Below, one piece after another: positions 7,944 through 16,081 of a DNA stretch of 64,000 nt; positions within the stretch are counted from its first letter, which is position 1; each line of letters opens with the position of its first letter. Location of the stretch: contig NZ_JADPJL010000047.1 in the NCBI RefSeq assembly GCF_023073415.1, forward strand, positions 248,001-312,000. Direction: 5' to 3'. The position numbers were made by a program, and so were the translations under genes. The stretch comes from Bradyrhizobium sp. 190 (GTDB taxonomy: Bacteria; Pseudomonadota; Alphaproteobacteria; Rhizobiales; Xanthobacteraceae). Under the pieces are notes generated by a model. The model worked only from the letters and a program-made list of their open reading frames with translations, ran no database searches and was not told where the DNA came from.

Positions 7944-8768
7944 ATGGATGCGCCAAACCGGAATTCGCAGGTTATTCCAGCCGGGCATTTCAGTAGCCTG
8001 CTGAAGCATTGGCGAAGTGTGCGCCGGCTTACCCAGATCGAACTGGCGGCGGATGCAAATGTCTCCGCCCGGCATCTTTGCTTTCTGGAGACCGGCCGGT
8101 CGCAGCCGAGCCGCGAGATGGTGCAGTTGCTCGGCAGTGCGCTCGATCTGCCGCTCGAGGAGAGGAATGCCCTGCACGTCGCGGCGGGCTTTGTGCCGCC
8201 CTATGGCGACAAGGGATTGGCGGCCGAAAATTTGCAGCCGGTGAGGCAGGCGCTGGATTTCATTCTCCGGCAGCAGGAGCCCTATCCGGGAATCGTGATT
8301 GACGGACGCTGGGACGTTCGCATCCGCAACCAGGGATCGGCGCGCCTGCTCAAGCCGTTTCGTGATTCATACGAGATGGAAAACGGGCTTGCGGACAACG
8401 CCATGCATGTCGTTTTTCATCCAAAGGGCCTCCGGCAGTTCATGTTGAACTGGGACGAGTTCGCCCGGCAGTTGATCCAGATACTGCATCGCGATGTCGC
8501 GCAAGGCAGCCGGGCGGCGGCGCAATTGCTCGATGAAATCATGACCTATCCCGGGCTGTCGGCCGAATGGCGGCTTCCACGCCATTCGCAGGCGTCCTCG
8601 CCTGTCATGACGATGCAACTCGCGAAGGGCGACTATCGCCTTGCCTTCTTTTCCACCTTTACGACGCTGGCGATGCCGACGGACGCAGTGCTGCAACAGA
8701 TCAAGATCGAATGCTTTTTTCCGGCTGATAACGCGACCGCCGAGAAGGCGCGACAACTCGCAATTTGA
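7944..8768 (+). CDS. XRE-family regulator with MmyB-like ligand-binding domain
   Basis: A 274-residue transcription regulator: an XRE helix-turn-helix at about 14-75 (RLTQIELAADANVSARHLCF, then ETGRSQPSREMVQLLGSAL) and a C-terminal MmyB-like ligand-binding domain (about 100-270). The signature VIDGRWDVRIRNQGSARLL and a later LAFFSTFTTLAMPTDAVLQQ are typical of the MLTR class, which binds fatty acids or related ligands and often controls an adjacent oxidoreductase. It is divergent from the SnoaL-like gene at 7436 and followed 19 bases later by another SnoaL-like gene, so it probably controls both. Confidence 0.9.
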   Translation: MDAPNRNSQVIPAGHFSSLLKHWRSVRRLTQIELAADANVSARHLCFLETGRSQPSREMVQLLGSALDLPLEERNALHVAAGFVPPYGDKGLAAENLQPVRQALDFILRQQEPYPGIVIDGRWDVRIRNQGSARLLKPFRDSYEMENGLADNAMHVVFHPKGLRQFMLNWDEFARQLIQILHRDVAQGSRAAAQLLDEIMTYPGLSAEWRLPRHSQASSPVMTMQLAKGDYRLAFFSTFTTLAMPTDAVLQQIKIECFFPADNATAEKARQLAI

Positions 8769-8787
8769 CAAAACTCAGGAGATTGAA

Positions 8788-9264
8788 ATGCAACTTGCCC
8801 TGCGTGATCATCAATCGGCCGAGACCATGAACGAACTGCGCGCGTTGAACGCCCGCTTCATCCATAATTTCGTGACCAACGACGTGCCCTCGCACGACGC
8901 GATACTTCATCCAGCCTTCATCACCATCTTGCCCACGGGCCAGCGATGGGATCGTGCGACTTATCTAAAGTATTGGGCGACCGCGTTCGATCCTGATGTC
9001 ATCGTGTACTGGGACGTCCGTGATGAACTCATTACCGTCATCGGCGACGTTGCGCTGGTGCGTTCCACCAACAAATGCACGCGGCGCCGCGATGGAAATG
9101 AAGTGACCGGCATGACCACTTATACCGATACCTACCTGTTCGAGAACGGCGCGTGGAAGTGCATTCAGGCCCAGATCACCGCGGTCGCGCCCGAGCATTA
9201 TCCCGCCGATGACACGATCGTCAGCGTCTATATCGAGGGAAAGCTTCAGCCGCGCGCCAGTTGA
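8788..9264 (+). CDS. SnoaL/DUF4440-type NTF2-like protein
   Basis: A 158-residue NTF2-like protein. The helix ETMNELRALNARFIHNFVTN, the strand ILPTGQRWDRATYLKYWA and the C-terminal strands TYTDTYLFENGAWKCIQAQI fit the SnoaL-like/DUF4440 pattern. The start at 8788 has CAGGAGA seven bases upstream. It begins 19 bases after the MmyB-type regulator on the same strand, so the two are probably cotranscribed. Function unknown; either a catalytic or a binding role is possible in this superfamily. Confidence 0.85.
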   Translation: MQLALRDHQSAETMNELRALNARFIHNFVTNDVPSHDAILHPAFITILPTGQRWDRATYLKYWATAFDPDVIVYWDVRDELITVIGDVALVRSTNKCTRRRDGNEVTGMTTYTDTYLFENGAWKCIQAQITAVAPEHYPADDTIVSVYIEGKLQPRAS

Positions 9265-9345
9265 ACTACGACGGCTGCTCCACCCGCTGGGGGTGGACGG
9301 CGGATGAGCGTGCCGTTAACGTCCGGCTTTCCCATGAGGACAGCC

Positions 9346-9963
9346 ATGCTCAAGCTTTACTACGCCCCCGGCACCTGCGCGCTGGCTTCGCATATTGCGC
9401 TGGAAGAGGTCGGCGCTCCCTATTCTGCAGAGCGGCTCGACTTCAAGAACAGCCAGCAGACCACCCCGCAATATCTTGCGATCAATCCGAAGGGGCGGGT
9501 GCCGGCACTGGTGACGGACCGTGGCACCTTGACCGAAACGCCGGCGATCCTCGCCTACATCGCGCAGAGCTTCCCGCAGGCCAAGCTGGTGCCCGACGAT
9601 CCCTTCGCGTTCGCACAGGCGCAGGCCTTCAACAGCTATCTCTGCTCGACGGTGCACGTTTCCCACGCCCACAAGATGCGCGGCTATCGTTGGGCGACTG
9701 AGGAGTCGTCGTTCGCCGACATGAAGCGCAAGATACCGGAGACTATGGCCGCCGGTTTCGCTCTGATCGAGCGGGATATGCTGCAAGGACCGTGGGTGAT
9801 GGGCGAGCAGTACACGGTCTGCGATCCCTATCTGTATACGATCGGGCTTTGGCTCGAAGCCGATGGCGTTGATCTTGCGTCGTTGCCGAAGGTGGTGGCT
9901 CACCGCAAACGGATGTCGGAGCGGCCCGCGGTGCAGACCGTGCTGGCCGAGGAGAAGGCTTAA
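9346..9963 (+). CDS. Glutathione S-transferase (beta-like)
   Basis: A 205-residue cytosolic GST. The N-terminal thioredoxin-like domain begins MLKLYYAPGTCALASHIAL, where the Cys of PGTC matches the catalytic-region Cys of beta-class bacterial GSTs; NPKGRVPAL supplies the cis-Pro and TETPAILAYIAQ the Glu/Thr pair that binds the gamma-glutamyl group. The helical C-terminal domain holds VCDPYLYTIG, the N-capping-box Asp. The start at 9346 follows GAGGA. It is convergent with the LysR gene, and a palindromic repeat fills the whole space between them. Confidence 0.93.
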   Translation: MLKLYYAPGTCALASHIALEEVGAPYSAERLDFKNSQQTTPQYLAINPKGRVPALVTDRGTLTETPAILAYIAQSFPQAKLVPDDPFAFAQAQAFNSYLCSTVHVSHAHKMRGYRWATEESSFADMKRKIPETMAAGFALIERDMLQGPWVMGEQYTVCDPYLYTIGLWLEADGVDLASLPKVVAHRKRMSERPAVQTVLAEEKA

Positions 9964-9967
9964 GCTT

Positions 9968-10053
9968 GTAGGGTGGGCAAAGGCGCTCTTGCGCCGTGCC
10001 CACCATCCATCCGCATCGTCATTGGTGGGCACGCTTCGCTTTGCCCACCCTAC
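9968..10053. repeat. Palindromic repeat, family A, copy 1
   Basis: Outer arms GTAGGGTGGGCAAAG and CTTTGCCCACCCTAC are perfect 15-base inverted repeats; inner arms GTGCCCACCA and TGGTGGGCAC are also complementary. The element fills the gap between two convergent genes, leaving only four bases on each side. Six further copies occur in this window. Confidence 0.95.
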
Positions 10054-10057
10054 GCAG

Positions 10058-10981
10058 CTACGCAGCCTTCCGCTTGTCGCGCTCCATTTCGCGGCCGATG
10101 CCGAGCATGATGTTGCGCAGCCAGATCGAGCCGGGGTCCATCTGCGCGCGGGTCGGGTAGAACATGAACTGCTCGTCGATCCCGGGATCGAGCGGTGGCG
10201 CGATCGTTGTCAGCGACAATTGCTTCGACAGCGCGGCGATCAGGCGGCGCGGCACGAAGGCGACGAGGTCGGTGCGCGCCGTGACGTGCAACGCTTCGAT
10301 ATAGCCGGGCACGACCAGCGCGATCCGCCGTTCGATGCCCTTGGAGCGTAACCAGCCGTCGATCAGATCCTCGCTCTGGCCGCGGATCACGACCGCGACA
10401 TGCCGCGCATCGAGAAAGACTTCGTGGCGTTTCAGCCGCGCGCCGGCGGGGTGGCCACGCCGAACGGCGAGGGCGTCGCTGTCGATGTAGAGCCGTTGCC
10501 GGTGAAATCCCGTAAAGGCGTTGCCGATCGAGATCACCATGTCGATCGTGCGGGCGAACTCCGCCGTGAAGATCGCCGGCCCCCGCCACGGCACCACATC
10601 GATCCGCACGTTCGGCGCCGCTCTTGTGATCTTCTCCATCAGCGGCGGCATCAGAAGCTCGACGGCGAGATCAGGCATCATCAGGCGAAACTGACGCTCG
10701 CTTCGCGCCGCGTCGAATTCATCGGGAATGAACAGGGATCGCACCTGATCGAGCGCCTGCGCCAGGGGCGCGCGTAGCGCCTGCGCCCGCGGCGTCAGCT
10801 CCATCCGCGCTCCGGTCCGCACCAGCAGCGGGTCGCCGATCAGGTCGCGCAGCCGCTGCAGCGCATGGCTGGCGGCCGGCTGCGATAGTCCGATCCGCAT
10901 CGCGGCGCGGCTGACATTGGCTTCCCTGAGCAAGGCGTCGAGCGCGACCAGCAGATTGAGGTCAAGCGAATTCAAATTCAT
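10058..10981 (-). CDS. LysR-family transcriptional regulator
   Basis: A 307-residue LTTR. The N-terminal winged helix-turn-helix is in residues 1-65 (LDLNLLVALDALLREANVSR, then AAMRIGLSQPAASHALQRLR), followed by the linker helix and a two-lobed effector domain that is NodD/NahR-like in its opening (RSERQFRLMMPDLAVELLMP). The start MNLNSLDLNLL at 10981 is the conserved one. It is divergent from the SnoaL-like gene at 11072; a 19-base palindrome in the 90-base spacer is the likely binding site, so that gene is the probable target. Confidence 0.93.
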   Translation of the reverse strand: MNLNSLDLNLLVALDALLREANVSRAAMRIGLSQPAASHALQRLRDLIGDPLLVRTGARMELTPRAQALRAPLAQALDQVRSLFIPDEFDAARSERQFRLMMPDLAVELLMPPLMEKITRAAPNVRIDVVPWRGPAIFTAEFARTIDMVISIGNAFTGFHRQRLYIDSDALAVRRGHPAGARLKRHEVFLDARHVAVVIRGQSEDLIDGWLRSKGIERRIALVVPGYIEALHVTARTDLVAFVPRRLIAALSKQLSLTTIAPPLDPGIDEQFMFYPTRAQMDPGSIWLRNIMLGIGREMERDKRKAA

Positions 10982-10985
10982 GAGA

Positions 10986-11004
10986 TGAATATATATCATA
11001 TTCA
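10986..11004. promoter_or_regulatory. Probable LysR-type regulator binding site
   Basis: TGAATAT, five bases, ATATTCA: a perfect 7-base inverted repeat of A/T-rich sequence in an otherwise GC-rich region, starting five bases upstream of the LysR start codon and 68 bases before the divergent SnoaL-like gene. The placement fits autoregulation plus control of the divergent gene. Confidence 0.55.
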
Positions 11005-11071
11005 CTATCAATTGGAAGAATGGCGTGCCGCGCGCGATGATCTGCAACCCAGATCAAAAGGAGAAGCCGCC

Positions 11072-11503
11072 ATGAGCGCAGCAGCGAACAAGAAACTAGT
11101 GCAGCAGGTCTACACGGATTCCGCCAACCGGAGCGGGACCACCTTCGTCGACAATCTCGCCGAGGACGCGACCTGGATCGTGACCGGCCAATATTCCTGG
11201 TCGCACGAGTTCAAGGGGCGTGATGCCATCAACAACGGCCTGATGGGCCATTTCCGCTCGTTCTTCGCCGTGCGGCCGCGCACGGTGGCGTTCAACTTCA
11301 TCGCGGAAGGCGATTATGTCGTGGTCGAAGCCCGCGGCGACAATGTCACCAAGTCCGGCGTGCGCTACGACAATCAATATTGCATGGTCTGGCGCATCGA
11401 GGACGGCAAGATCAAGGAGATCAAGGAATATTGCGATTCCGCGCTGGTCGAGCGCGTGCTCGGGCCGTTCCCGGCAGAGCGAAAGCTCGCCGCCGCGGTG
11501 TGA
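11072..11503 (+). CDS. SnoaL/NTF2-like protein (ketosteroid-isomerase-like)
   Basis: A 143-residue NTF2-superfamily protein. It has the N-terminal helix KKLVQQVYTDSANRSG, a strand with DATWIVTGQYSWSHEFKGRD, and the C-terminal strands VRYDNQYCMVWRIEDGKIKE then IKEYCDSALVERVLGPFP, the common end of the limonene-epoxide-hydrolase/KSI-like group. AAAGGAGA precedes the ATG. It is divergent from the LysR gene and is the third member of this superfamily within 4 kb. Substrate not predictable. Confidence 0.88.
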   Translation: MSAAANKKLVQQVYTDSANRSGTTFVDNLAEDATWIVTGQYSWSHEFKGRDAINNGLMGHFRSFFAVRPRTVAFNFIAEGDYVVVEARGDNVTKSGVRYDNQYCMVWRIEDGKIKEIKEYCDSALVERVLGPFPAERKLAAAV

Positions 11504-11533
11504 AGCATTGAGCTGCTGCGAAGCATTGAGCTT

Positions 11534-11631
11534 GTAGGGTGGGCAAAGCGAAGCGTGCCCACCATTCTTCAAGCGTCAGAGATGTTTCGAAAAGAAAAAG
11601 GTGGGCACGGCTGCGCCTTTACCCACCCTAC
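11534..11631. repeat. Palindromic repeat, family A, copy 2
   Basis: Begins GTAGGGTGGGCAAAGCG and ends ACCCACCCTAC, with one mismatch in the outer stem (TTTACCCA for TTTGCCCA). It lies between the convergent SnoaL-like and GST genes. Confidence 0.93.
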
Positions 11632-11648
11632 GACTTTCTCGGTGTTGA

Positions 11649-12335
11649 TCAGGCCGCCTTCACCGACATATGCTTGAACATGTTGCCGCGGGCCTCGTCG
11701 TCCATCTCGGCCTTGAACTTGAAGCTATCCTTCAGCGCGATCGCCTTGGCCGCCGCAGGCCGTGCCATGATCTCGTCGACCAGCCGCTTGACGTTGGGAT
11801 ATTTCGCGACCGCGTCCTCGCCCATCACGAAGGGCATCATGCGGGCCCAGCCCCAGACGTCCATGTCGACGATCGTATAGGTGTCGCCGACCATATAGCG
11901 GCGGTTGGCGAGGTGGTCGTTGAGAATGCCGAAATGCCGCTGCGCCTCGAACTGATAGCGGTTATGGGCGTAGTCGATCTTCTCCGGCGCAAAATGCTTG
12001 AAGTGGACGGCCTGGCCGGAATACGGGCCGACGCCGGTGGCGACGAACATCAGCCATGACAGCAATTCGGCCCGGTTGGCGGGCGTGTTCGCGGGGAGAA
12101 ACTTGCCGGTCTTTTCCGCGAGATAGAGCAGGATGGCGTTGCTGTCGAACACCTTGACGCCGTCGTCGTCGATCGCAGGCACCTTGGCGTTCGGATTAAT
12201 GGCAAGATATTCCGGCTTGAACTGCTCGCCCTTGCGGGTATCGACGGCGACCGGCTGGTAGGCAATGCCGGCTTCCTCGAGGAAGAGGGCGACCTTGGTC
12301 GGGTTGGGCGATCCGTTGAAGTAGAATTTGAGCAT
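11649..12335 (-). CDS. Glutathione S-transferase (Ure2p/YfcG-like)
   Basis: A 228-residue GST. The N-terminal domain MLKFYFNGSPNPTKVALFLE followed by NPNAKVPAIDDDG and FDSNAILLYLAEKTG is typical of the bacterial Nu/Ure2p-like class, in which an Asn or Thr after the first strand (here SPNPTK) contacts glutathione or its disulfide. The C-terminal domain has TYTIVDMDVWGWARM with the conserved Asp. The start at 12335 is chosen on homology; GGGGGAAA lies upstream. It is convergent with the SnoaL-like gene. Activity could be disulfide reductase rather than conjugation. Confidence 0.92.
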   Translation of the reverse strand: MLKFYFNGSPNPTKVALFLEEAGIAYQPVAVDTRKGEQFKPEYLAINPNAKVPAIDDDGVKVFDSNAILLYLAEKTGKFLPANTPANRAELLSWLMFVATGVGPYSGQAVHFKHFAPEKIDYAHNRYQFEAQRHFGILNDHLANRRYMVGDTYTIVDMDVWGWARMMPFVMGEDAVAKYPNVKRLVDEIMARPAAAKAIALKDSFKFKAEMDDEARGNMFKHMSVKAA

Positions 12336-12485
12336 TTGGAATTTTCCCCCATTGCTTCTTGCAGGCAGGCTTGTTGCGGATTCCGGACACGGCAGGATGC
12401 CACCGGACCGCACGTCCATGCTCAAATTTTTATAGGGTGCGCAAGCGACGAGTTCGTGAAAGGCAGCCTTACGAAAAAATTGGCC

Positions 12486-12812
12486 TTACGACATGGCCAG
12501 GCCAGCTATGCCGGCGACGGCAAGGGCGCCGCCGGAAGCAATCATCACCTGCGCAAAGCGAATTTCCGAACGCAATGCGGTGCGCTGCCCCCTGCGTTCC
12601 GATCCTTTTGCATAACCGTGGACGATGATCTGCTCACTGAAGGTGCCGTTGGCGTCCAGAATGTCGGTCAGGCCCGCGCTGGCGATCAGTATGCCGAGGA
12701 TGATCAGGCCGGCGGGGCCCAGCAAGCTCATCAGCAGCATTGGAAAGATGCCGATCAGGAAGATCGGCAGCAGAGGCAGCACAATGAACGACTCGGAGCC
12801 TCGCGTGCGCAT
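12486..12812 (-). CDS. Small hypothetical membrane protein
   Basis: A 108-residue protein with two or three hydrophobic segments: about residues 10-33 (VLPLLPIFLIGIFPMLLMSL), 35-48 and 88-106 (VMIASGGALAVAGIAGLA), with a polar middle rich in Arg and Ser. No family is recognised. AAAGAGAT upstream of the ATG is a plausible ribosome site. It stands alone between a GST gene and ccrM on the same strand. It could be spurious, but its hydrophobic pattern and codon use look coding. Confidence 0.55.
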   Translation of the reverse strand: MRTRGSESFIVLPLLPIFLIGIFPMLLMSLLGPAGLIILGILIASAGLTDILDANGTFSEQIIVHGYAKGSERRGQRTALRSEIRFAQVMIASGGALAVAGIAGLAMS

Positions 12813-13012
12813 GACAGTAATCTCTTTTGAGAAATAAATGTAGCACGTATGCCCTCAAATGGGAGCGAAAAGGCGCACCGCCAACTGCGTGCATGACACG
12901 GCTGCCATGCTGGCGGATCACGCCGGCTGCGCGAGGTATGGGCAAGGCCGCATTTCGCGCCGTCGTCGGCCCGGCGAACCATACGCACGTTGCGGTGCTT
13001 TGACGCGGCCGC

Positions 13013-14146
13013 TCAGCCCACCGCCATCCCGGAGCGGATTTCGGCGCGCAGTTCGTCGATCAGCCTGAGGCCGGTCTTGGTCTCGACATGCCAGAAGGTC
13101 CAGCCGTTGCAGGCGCCAGAGCCCTGGGCAACCGCGCCGATGCGATGGATCGAGCCGACCTTGTCGCCGAGCATGATGGCGCCGTCGGCACGAACCAGGG
13201 CGCCGTGGCGCTTCTTGGAATCGACCAGCTTGGTGCCGGGCGGAATCATGCCGCGTTCGATCAGTTCGGAGAAAGCCACGCGGGGGGCGTCGCGCGCGGT
13301 CATGAACGGCGCCAGCGTCGCCTCGGGCAGCGGTTCGACCGCCGCAATGCGCTCCTCGGCCGCTTTCGCGTAGATCTTGTCACGTTCGAAGCCGATATAG
13401 CGGCGGCCGAGACGTTTTGCCACGGCGCCAGTGGTGCCGGTGCCGTTGAAAGGATCGATCACGAGGTCGCCGGGCTTCGACGACGACAGCAGCACGCGCG
13501 CCAAAAGGCCCTCGGGCTTCTGGGTCGGGTGCACTTTCTTGCCGTCGGCGCCCTTGAGGCGTTCTTCACCGGTGCAGAGCGGGATCAGCCAGTCGGAACG
13601 TGCCTGCACGTCCTCGTTGGCGGCCTTCAGGGCTTCATAATTAAACGTATAGCCCTTGGCCTTTTCGTCGCGCGCCGCCCAGATCATGGTTTCATGGGCA
13701 TTGGTGAAGCGGCGGCCGCGGAAATTCGGCATCGGGTTGGTCTTGCGCCAGACGATGTCGTTGAGGACCCAGAAGCCGAGGTCCTGCATGATCGCACCGA
13801 CGCGGAAGATGTTGTGATAGGATCCGATCACCCACAGCGTCGCCGACGGTTTCATGATCCGGCGGCAGGCGAGCAGCCAGGCGCGGGTGAAATCGTCATA
13901 GGCGGCAAAGGATGAAAACTTGTCCCAGTCGTTGTTGACGGCATCGACATGGGATTCGTCAGGGCGCTTCAGGTCGCCCTTCAGCTGAAGGTTATACGGC
14001 GGATCTGCGAACACCAGATCGACCGAACCGGCCGGAAGCTTCGACATCTCGGCGACGCAATCGCCGACGACGATGCGAGCGCTGGAATCAGACTCAAATT
14101 TAGTGCGGGGCGCCCTTGCAGACGCCCCGCGACGCGACACTACCAT
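13013..14146 (-). CDS. ccrM: CcrM-type adenine DNA methyltransferase (GANTC)
   Basis: A 377-residue beta-class N6-adenine methyltransferase, the cell-cycle methylase of alphaproteobacteria that methylates GANTC. The catalytic DPPY is at residues 48-51 (FADPPYNLQL) and precedes the SAM-binding motif DPFNGTGTTG (231-240), as expected of the beta class. The C-terminal extension of about 85 residues (from VAFSELIERGMIPPG to the end) is the CcrM-specific DNA-recognition part. Four GANTC sites cluster from 14085 to 14165 around the start codon, so its own expression may respond to methylation, as known for Caulobacter ccrM. Confidence 0.96.
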   Translation of the reverse strand: MVVSRRGASARAPRTKFESDSSARIVVGDCVAEMSKLPAGSVDLVFADPPYNLQLKGDLKRPDESHVDAVNNDWDKFSSFAAYDDFTRAWLLACRRIMKPSATLWVIGSYHNIFRVGAIMQDLGFWVLNDIVWRKTNPMPNFRGRRFTNAHETMIWAARDEKAKGYTFNYEALKAANEDVQARSDWLIPLCTGEERLKGADGKKVHPTQKPEGLLARVLLSSSKPGDLVIDPFNGTGTTGAVAKRLGRRYIGFERDKIYAKAAEERIAAVEPLPEATLAPFMTARDAPRVAFSELIERGMIPPGTKLVDSKKRHGALVRADGAIMLGDKVGSIHRIGAVAQGSGACNGWTFWHVETKTGLRLIDELRAEIRSGMAVG

Positions 14147-14165
14147 GACTCAATTACTCTGACTC
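14085..14165. promoter_or_regulatory. Cluster of four GANTC methylation sites around the ccrM start
   Basis: GAATC at 14085-14089 and GACTC at 14091-14095, 14147-14151 and 14161-14165. Two are in the first 20 codons, one directly abuts the ATG, and one lies 15 bases upstream. GANTC is the target of CcrM itself, so the cluster may couple ccrM transcription to methylation state. Confidence 0.6.
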
Positions 14166-14402
14166 AGGCGACGCTGTCGGCGACGCGGGACTAAACAACC
14201 GACTGGCGATACATTGACCCGGCAAAGTAAAAATCGACTTAATCGGTAGAGTTGCTGAGAAGAGATTGCCGAGAGAAATTGCGGGGTTGGTTGCACTAGG
14301 CAATATTTGCCGGGCGGGTTATTGATTAATGGAATGGAAATTTTACGTGATTGCTGCGTTGGGTATTCAAGCAAACAGCCCCGGGGATGAGGAAACAGCG
14401 CC

Positions 14403-15341
14403 ATGCGTTACGATGATTTCCGTCGCAGCGACGAAATCGACGACCGCCGCGACGACAGCGGCGGCGGAATGGGTGGTGGCGGCGGCGGGTTTGGCCTGCC
14501 GATGGGCGGTGGCGGGCTCGGCATCGGCACCATCATCGTGCTCGGTCTCGTCGGCTACGCCTTCGGCATCGACCCGCGCATCCTGATCGGCGGCGCCGAA
14601 ATCCTGACCGGCGGCAATCAGGCGCCGACCTACCAGACCGATCGCAAATCGGGACCGGCCAAGAGCGGCGCGCCGAAGGACGAGGTCGGCAGCATGATCG
14701 CCGGTATTCTCGGCGAAATCGACGACCGCTGGAGCGAGATCTTCCAGTCCAGCGGACAGAATTACACGGGACCCCGCATCGTGCTGTTTCGCAACGCCAC
14801 CAATGGCGGACGCTGCGGCATGGCGCAGTCGGCGATGGGGCCGTTCTACTGCCCGCCGGACAAGCAGATATTCCTCGACACCAGTTTCTTCCGCGAGGTC
14901 GAGACGCGGTTTCGCGGCTGCTCGGGAAGCGCCTGCAAGTTCACGACGGCCTACATCATCGCGCATGAGGCCGGCCATCACATCCAGAACCTGCTCGGCA
15001 TCCTGCCGCGCGTGCAGCGGCTGCAGCAGCAGGCCGGCAGCAAGGCGGAAGCCAACTTGCTGCAGGTCAAGGTCGAGCTGCAGGCGGATTGTCTTTCCGG
15101 CGTCTGGGTCAACCGCGAAGAAAAGAAACGTCCGGGCTTCCTCGAACCCGGCGACATCGACGCGGCATTGAGGACGGCAGCCGCGATCGGCGACGACACG
15201 CTGCAGCGGCAGTCGACGGGCAGGGTGGTGCCGGACAGCTTCACCCACGGCTCCGCCGCGCAGCGCAAGCAATGGTTCATGACCGGCTACCAGCAGGGCA
15301 CGGTGCAGGCCTGCAACACGTTTGCTGCGGGAGCGTTGTGA
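14403..15341 (+). CDS. Neutral zinc metallopeptidase (YpfJ/PF04228 family)
   Basis: A 312-residue putative zinc metalloprotease. The N-terminus is hydrophilic and very glycine-rich (residues 19-42), followed by one membrane segment (about 40-58, IGTIIVLGLVGYAFGI). The zinc motif HEAGH is at 188-192, and Glu225 in VELQADC is the likely third ligand. Paired cysteines (138, 150, 173, 178, 230) suggest disulfides outside the cytoplasm. Family members are of largely unknown function. It is divergent from ccrM, with a 256-base spacer. Confidence 0.93.
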   Translation: MRYDDFRRSDEIDDRRDDSGGGMGGGGGGFGLPMGGGGLGIGTIIVLGLVGYAFGIDPRILIGGAEILTGGNQAPTYQTDRKSGPAKSGAPKDEVGSMIAGILGEIDDRWSEIFQSSGQNYTGPRIVLFRNATNGGRCGMAQSAMGPFYCPPDKQIFLDTSFFREVETRFRGCSGSACKFTTAYIIAHEAGHHIQNLLGILPRVQRLQQQAGSKAEANLLQVKVELQADCLSGVWVNREEKKRPGFLEPGDIDAALRTAAAIGDDTLQRQSTGRVVPDSFTHGSAAQRKQWFMTGYQQGTVQACNTFAAGAL

Positions 15342-15565
15342 GTTGAAACAAAACGTGGATGTCCGGCACAAGGGCAGGCCCCCACTCGTAGCCAATTGCA
15401 GGCGGTCGCAACTCCTCCGTTCGTTCTTGCAGCCCTGTCCCCGACTGGTTGCATTTGGTTGCTCGGGGTCGCACTTGGATGCGCCAATCTGCTGCCCCGG
15501 CGTTTGCGCCACAAGGACGCTGATTTTCAAGGTCGTATCCCGGGATAGAACGGGACGACGCCGCT
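15342..15565. other. Left flank of the integrase relic; no gene seen
   Basis: This 224-base stretch precedes the integrase remnant. I looked for a tRNA or a duplicated attachment core, which this integrase class often uses, and could not identify either by eye. Confidence 0.4.
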
Positions 15566-16041
15566 ATGAGAAGAAATTTCACCGACAAGTTTGTCCGCGG
15601 CCTCCAGCCTGCGCCGCCAGGCAAGCGGGTCGAGCACTGGGACGCGAAGGTGCCGTGCTTCGGGTCCGCGTTACCGACCGAGGGCACAAGACGTTCTTCC
15701 TCTACCTGCGTTGGCCAGGCGCGCGATGGGCGGCCCTGCGTGAGATTGGAAACGAAGACCGTCTGCCACTGGAGGCTGCCCACCGGGTCGCCCGGGAGTG
15801 GCTGGCCAAGGTCGAATTGGGCGTCGATCCTCACGAGGTGCGCCGGCTGACGCGGTCAAACGGATCGCTGAGCAGCGAGCAAGGGACAATGCCTTCGAGA
15901 TCGTCGCAGGGCGGTGGTTCGCCACCCTAGACGGTCAGCGCCGCTGCAGGGAGGTCAGATCGGACGTGCGCCGCGAGCTCGTCGAGCGCTGGTGCGGTCG
16001 TCACCGAGATAACGAAGGCGAAGGCACGCAATCCCTCGGAT
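15566..16041 (+). pseudogene. Tyrosine-integrase remnant (DUF4102/P4-like N-terminus), frameshifted
   Basis: Three successive reading frames together spell the N-terminal part of a P4-type tyrosine recombinase. Frame one gives MRRNFTDKFVRGLQPAPPGK to KVPCFG (15566-15660). After the loss of about one base, frame two gives VRVTDRGHKTFFLYLRWPGA to ELGVDPHEVRR (about 15661-15845). A second shift leads to frame three with AVKRIAEQRARDNAFEIVAG and VRSDVRRELVERW (about 15830-16000). A further shift near 15995 is possible. The catalytic domain with the Arg-His-Arg-Tyr residues is absent. The remnant marks an old integration event next to the PIN and TIR-like genes. Confidence 0.85.
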
Positions 16042-16081
16042 AGCAACGTGATCGCGCTCCGCCGATGATCCAGGGGGAGGT

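Noticed and set aside
13088..13915. A 275-codon plus-strand frame
   Set aside because: Antisense to ccrM, which has intact DPPY and SAM motifs.
15342..15565. tRNA or attachment site for the integrase
   Set aside because: No cloverleaf and no repeated core at the far side of the island could be found by eye; a tRNA scan would settle it.
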